Assembly: GCF_000443995.1 (NCBI RefSeq)
Contig: NZ_AUMC01000010.1
Span: 372,001 to 436,000 of the forward strand
Source: Bacteriovorax sp. BAL6_X
Lineage (GTDB): Bacteria; Bdellovibrionota; Bacteriovoracia; Bacteriovoracales; Bacteriovoracaceae
Reading direction: 5' to 3'
DNA length: 64,000 nucleotides
This document shows positions 61,565-64,000 of this stretch, piece after piece; position 1 is the first letter of the stretch; each line of letters begins with the position of its first letter. The position numbers and the translations under genes were made by a program. The notes beneath the pieces were generated by a model, which was given only the letters and a program-made list of their open reading frames with translations, did no database searches and was not told where the DNA came from.

Positions 61565-62192
61565 TTGAAATGGCCTCTAAAGGTCCCTCTAAAATTATGA
61601 CTTGAGACTTATCGCCTTCAAATCCCCAGAATGTACCACTTGCACGTCCAACACCAAGCCAGACATCAAAAGCGAAGTCTTCGCTATTGTAAAGACAGTC
61701 ACCATCAAATGTGCATTCCTCTGCATCACTGTGTTCACCGTTGTAGTCCCAAACGAGGTGGTGAATATCTGTGTGATCATTATGAATATCGATATCAAGA
61801 TCGATTATTTCGATATTTTCAAATTGAGATAATTCGACTGTGTCAGTAAGTCCGTTAAGTGTCATCTCTAATGTTACAACACCATTTGCTCTAGTGAATG
61901 TGTAGACAACACCACCACTTAATTTCTTTGAAGCAAAGAAGTAGAACTTAATAGTCTCTCCATTATTGAGCTTAAATTTTGTTCTAAAACTATGCCCTGA
62001 GTTTCCTCCGTTATCGACAGTTCCACTTAAAAGATAGCGGTTGTCTCCGGACTTAACAGCGTCAAGACCTCCTACCAACTCAGCAGAGTTTGGAAGTAGG
62101 TTAGCACCTGTATTTGATCCGCTAAGCTCACCACATGAAATGAGTAGTGAGCTTAGAATAAAAATTGAAATTATATTGGCGATATATTTCAC
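61557..62192 (-). CDS. Lipoprotein with His/Asp metal-like segment
   Basis: 211 aa, lipobox ILSSLLISCGEL (Cys20). The segment LDIDIHNDHTDIHHLVWDYNGEHSDAEEC has six His and several Asp/Glu, a plausible zinc site; two Cys follow (TFDGDCLYN). Beta-strand-rich before that. No family recognised. Sits between the His-rich secreted protein (21 nt) and the barrel gene (8-nt overlap). Confidence 0.75.
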   Translation of the reverse strand: MKYIANIISIFILSSLLISCGELSGSNTGANLLPNSAELVGGLDAVKSGDNRYLLSGTVDNGGNSGHSFRTKFKLNNGETIKFYFFASKKLSGGVVYTFTRANGVVTLEMTLNGLTDTVELSQFENIEIIDLDIDIHNDHTDIHHLVWDYNGEHSDAEECTFDGDCLYNSEDFAFDVWLGVGRASGTFWGFEGDKSQVIILEGPLEAISNA

Positions 62193-62213
62193 AACTTCTC
62201 CAAAGGCCTTTTA

Positions 62214-62837
62214 TTAAAGTGAAGGCTCGTTTTCACCACTTAGTCTGTAGTGGCAGCTGAAGTCTGCTTCATGACCATGAGTGTGGCAAAGAACGTAGAT
62301 TGTTTGAGTTTTACCTGTAATGTTGTAATTAATTTTTGTCCAAACATCAGCGCCGTGATCATGGTCATCTGCTTTTGCTAGGTGATGGTGACCATGGTCG
62401 TGGTCGTGATCATCTTCAATGCTAAGCCATACTTTTACAGCTTCAACTTTTGAAAGGTCATTTCCTTTGCGACTTAATGTTTTTTCAAATTTAGAAAGCG
62501 CACTTTGATTTGCTGCTTTTATATAGTCTAGAGTAATCTGTGCATCTTTATGTTTGTGATCATCACCTTGAGTGTATGATTCTTCATGACATGCGGCCAC
62601 TGGGCCATGGTAGTGACAACCATAAGTGATATTGATGTCGTGCTCATTAAGGACACTAACAACAACTTCATGACCTTCTAATTCTGCATTCCAAGCGATG
62701 ATTGAATCTGCTCCAACTTCAATTGAAGCTTCTGTGAGGGCAGTCTCAGTTGTTTCAATAATATTTAATCCATTAAGTTCTGATGCGTTTACATTAGTAA
62801 TTAATAGTAGTGAGATTAGCATTGAGAATAGTTTCAT
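62214..62837 (-). CDS. Exported His-rich protein, first gene of the zinc operon
   Basis: 207 aa with signal peptide MKLFSMLISLLLITNVNASE. Three metal-ligand rich blocks: CHYHGPVAACHEESY, a His/Asp run DDHDHDHGHHHLAKADDHDHG near residues 140-160, and VLCHTHGHEADFSCHY near the C-terminus, with Cys/His pairs reminiscent of zinc sites. No lipobox, so periplasmic or secreted. First to be transcribed after the palindromic operator. Zinc capture or storage is the natural inference. Confidence 0.82.
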   Translation of the reverse strand: MKLFSMLISLLLITNVNASELNGLNIIETTETALTEASIEVGADSIIAWNAELEGHEVVVSVLNEHDINITYGCHYHGPVAACHEESYTQGDDHKHKDAQITLDYIKAANQSALSKFEKTLSRKGNDLSKVEAVKVWLSIEDDHDHDHGHHHLAKADDHDHGADVWTKINYNITGKTQTIYVLCHTHGHEADFSCHYRLSGENEPSL

Positions 62838-62899
62838 ATTTTCTCCGTGTTTTTAGCTAGTTATTAACTTTGGTGAACAATTTCTACCATTGTAGGGAT

Positions 62900-62924
62900 C
62901 TTATTGCAAGTAGTTTGCAATAAG
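62900..62924. promoter_or_regulatory. Perfect palindrome between zinc operon and regulator, candidate Zur box
   Basis: CTTATTGCAA and TTGCAATAAG are perfect inverted arms around a 5-nt spacer. It lies 63 bp before the His-rich gene start and about 52 bp before the regulator's -10 element, so it can control both directions. Symmetry and position fit a dimeric Fur-family repressor. Confidence 0.75.
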
Positions 62925-62975
62925 GTTGGAGTGAGATTGATACAATGTGTAAAATTGATTACAATGGATAGGCTA

Positions 62976-62981
62976 TATAAT
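62976..62981 (+). promoter_or_regulatory. -10 element of the zur-like gene
   Basis: TATAAT, perfect hexamer, 30 bp before ATG 63011. A TTGATT is 15 bp upstream, short for an optimal promoter, so activity may be modest or regulator-dependent. Confidence 0.5.
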
Positions 62982-63010
62982 GAAGTTTGAATATTTGAGA
63001 GATGTATATA

Positions 63011-63466
63011 ATGAGTAGAGTTCAGGACTTAATTGAAATTCTTAAATCCCGTGGCCTAAGAATTACCCAGGCCCGTCAGGGGGTTGCTGCTGTTCTTGTG
63101 GTAAGTGAAGAGCACCCGTTAACGCCTGAAGAAATCTTTCAATCAATTAAAAAGTCTGATGAGTTTCAATGTGACCAGGCCTCAGTTTATCGAACTCTCT
63201 CTTCTTTTGAGGAGTTGGGAATAGTTAAAAAAAGTATCTTTCAAGGTGAGGCCGCAAGGTACTCTCTTTGCGGATGTGCCGAACATGGGGATGATCATGA
63301 TCACCACCACCATCACGAACATTATTTTAAATGTAATAGGTGTAATAAGATTGAGCCTCTTGATGGCTGCTTTCTTTCAAAAAAAGAAGAGGAGTTGAAG
63401 AAGGCCGGTTACACTGGACTTAAACATCATATTGAAATAACGGGAATTTGTCCTAGTTGCTCTTAG
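63011..63466 (+). CDS. zur: Fur-family zinc-uptake regulator (Zur) with His-rich insert
   Basis: 151 aa. Winged HTH: LIEILKSRGLRITQARQGVAAVL...DQASVYRTLSSFEELGIVKK. Between the DNA-binding and dimer domains is GDDHDHHHHHEHYFKCNRCNK, with CxxC, and CPSC near the end, the structural Zn site of Fur proteins. ATG 63011 is taken because AGAG is spaced 9 nt; an ATG at 63002 directly abuts this. Divergent from the zinc operon, which identifies it as Zur rather than Fur. Confidence 0.85.
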   Translation: MSRVQDLIEILKSRGLRITQARQGVAAVLVVSEEHPLTPEEIFQSIKKSDEFQCDQASVYRTLSSFEELGIVKKSIFQGEAARYSLCGCAEHGDDHDHHHHHEHYFKCNRCNKIEPLDGCFLSKKEEELKKAGYTGLKHHIEITGICPSCS

Positions 63467-63474
63467 GAAATAAA

Positions 63475-63497
63475 AAAGCCTCCGTAGTGGAGGCTTT
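63475..63497. terminator. Bidirectional terminator between zur and ileS
   Basis: AAAGCCTCC and GGAGGCTTT form a 9-bp stem with loop GTAGT; T- and A-tracts on either side. It serves zur and the convergent ileS. Confidence 0.9.
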
Positions 63498-63511
63498 CTT
63501 TTATATGCTGA

Positions 63512-64000
63512 TTAAGCTTTCGTAATTGTCATTTTAAGATTCTCATCATCAACCTTAAATTCATGATCTAAAGTCTCACTGCTAACATTTAGTGAGTTAG
63601 CAAGAGTTTCTTTTGTGATGTAATCAGTGTGAGTTTCAATTGCTTTTGCAAGAAGTTCTGTAGCAGCAAAGCTAACTTCGATACGATCTTCAACATTGAA
63701 ACCAGAATCCTTTCTTGTTCTTTGGATTCTATTAACAACCTCACGAGCAAGACCCTCAAGGATCAGATCCTCTGAAAGATTTGTGTCGATATCAATTGAG
63801 ATATAACGATTAGATAGGGCCTGTGTTCCTTCTTTCGCTTCTCTAAAGATTAGAATATCAGACGGTGCAAAAGTTTCACCTGCAAGCTCAAGGCTTCCTT
63901 TTTCTTCTAATTCACTAAGTTCGGCCGCACCAAGCTTTGAGATCATTCCCATAAACTTACCAAATTCTTTTCCAAGACGTTTTCCTAGAACTGGTGAGTT
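63512..64000 (-). CDS. ileS: Isoleucyl-tRNA synthetase, C-terminal part (truncated by window edge)
   Basis: The frame is open through base 64000 and includes NSPVLGKRLGKEFGKF, then EGLAREVVNRIQRTRKDSGFNVEDRIEV, the end of the anticodon-binding region of bacterial/eukaryal-type (ValRS/IleRS-like) IleRS. About 160 C-terminal residues are present and no zinc-finger Cys set follows, as in the type lacking it. The N-terminal catalytic domain is beyond the window. Confidence 0.9.
   Translation of the reverse strand, partial: NSPVLGKRLGKEFGKFMGMISKLGAAELSELEEKGSLELAGETFAPSDILIFREAKEGTQALSNRYISIDIDTNLSEDLILEGLAREVVNRIQRTRKDSGFNVEDRIEVSFAATELLAKAIETHTDYITKETLANSLNVSSETLDHEFKVDDENLKMTITKA

Noticed and set aside
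63301-63330. Run of CAC/CAT codons in the zur-like gene as a possible microsatellite
   Set aside because: It encodes the His-rich insert of a metal regulator and mixes CAC, CAT and GAT codons, so it is explained by protein function.

Overview
The window looks like chromosomal DNA of a marine or estuarine member of the Bdellovibrionota, most likely a Bacteriovorax/Halobacteriovorax-type predatory bacterium. The inference rests on low G+C, two TIGR02147-family regulators (a family concentrated in Fibrobacter and Bdellovibrio-like bacteria), an unusual number of secreted hydrolases and lipoproteins of unknown function, and a Gram-negative gene set (Lnt, KdsD, TonB receptor, RND pump). No prophage, CRISPR array, rRNA operon or intact insertion sequence is visible. 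The taxonomic call is an inference from gene content.

Layout. 1-10 kb: the end of a secreted unknown, aconitase, an MddA-like membrane methyltransferase, TonB with a haem-type TonB-dependent receptor, and fumarase. 10-16 kb: an accessory patch with two TIGR02147 regulators, two secreted HE-motif proteins (one HExxH), a Cys-repeat secreted protein, a DSP-like phosphatase lipoprotein, a rhodanese and an XRE regulator. 16-26 kb: a chemoreceptor with a near-consensus FliA promoter, arylamine N-acetyltransferase, DbpA- and RhlE-type helicases, a thioesterase, a papain-like protease without a propeptide, and a long structured intergenic region leading to tRNA-Asp. 26-32 kb: a metal-efflux type permease, a secreted phospholipase D-like protein with a partner, and peptide deformylase. 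32-41 kb: a LMW phosphatase/GreB/DUF6165/methyltransferase operon, an orphan RND permease, KdsD and Lnt. 41-50 kb: a subtilase, a small membrane protein behind a sigma-54 type promoter, a DksA-like protein, a candidate structured RNA, and two large paralogous lipoproteins. 50-57 kb: housekeeping genes (PilZ, MltG, RuvX, Rho, PrfA, PrmC, MurA, HIT). 57-64 kb: a lipoprotein whose ribosome-binding site lies in a perfect hairpin, then a zinc-acquisition locus divergent from a Fur/Zur regulator, and the 3' end of ileS.

The best candidate for an undescribed system is the zinc locus (58231-63466). Six co-directional, overlapping or tightly spaced genes encode a His-rich secreted protein, a lipoprotein with a His/Asp segment, an outer-membrane barrel-like protein with His-rich loops, and ZnuA/ZnuC/ZnuB-type import proteins. 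A perfect palindrome separates this operon from the regulator, so the set looks like a complete surface-to-cytoplasm zinc pathway. Other unusual signals are mostly at RNA or promoter level: an 11-bp leader/trailer stem around tRNA-Asp, a 200-bp segment bounded by 19-bp perfect inverted repeats, an 11-codon micro-ORF with a perfect ribosome-binding site and its own terminator, and a hairpin that buries the ribosome-binding site of a lipoprotein gene.
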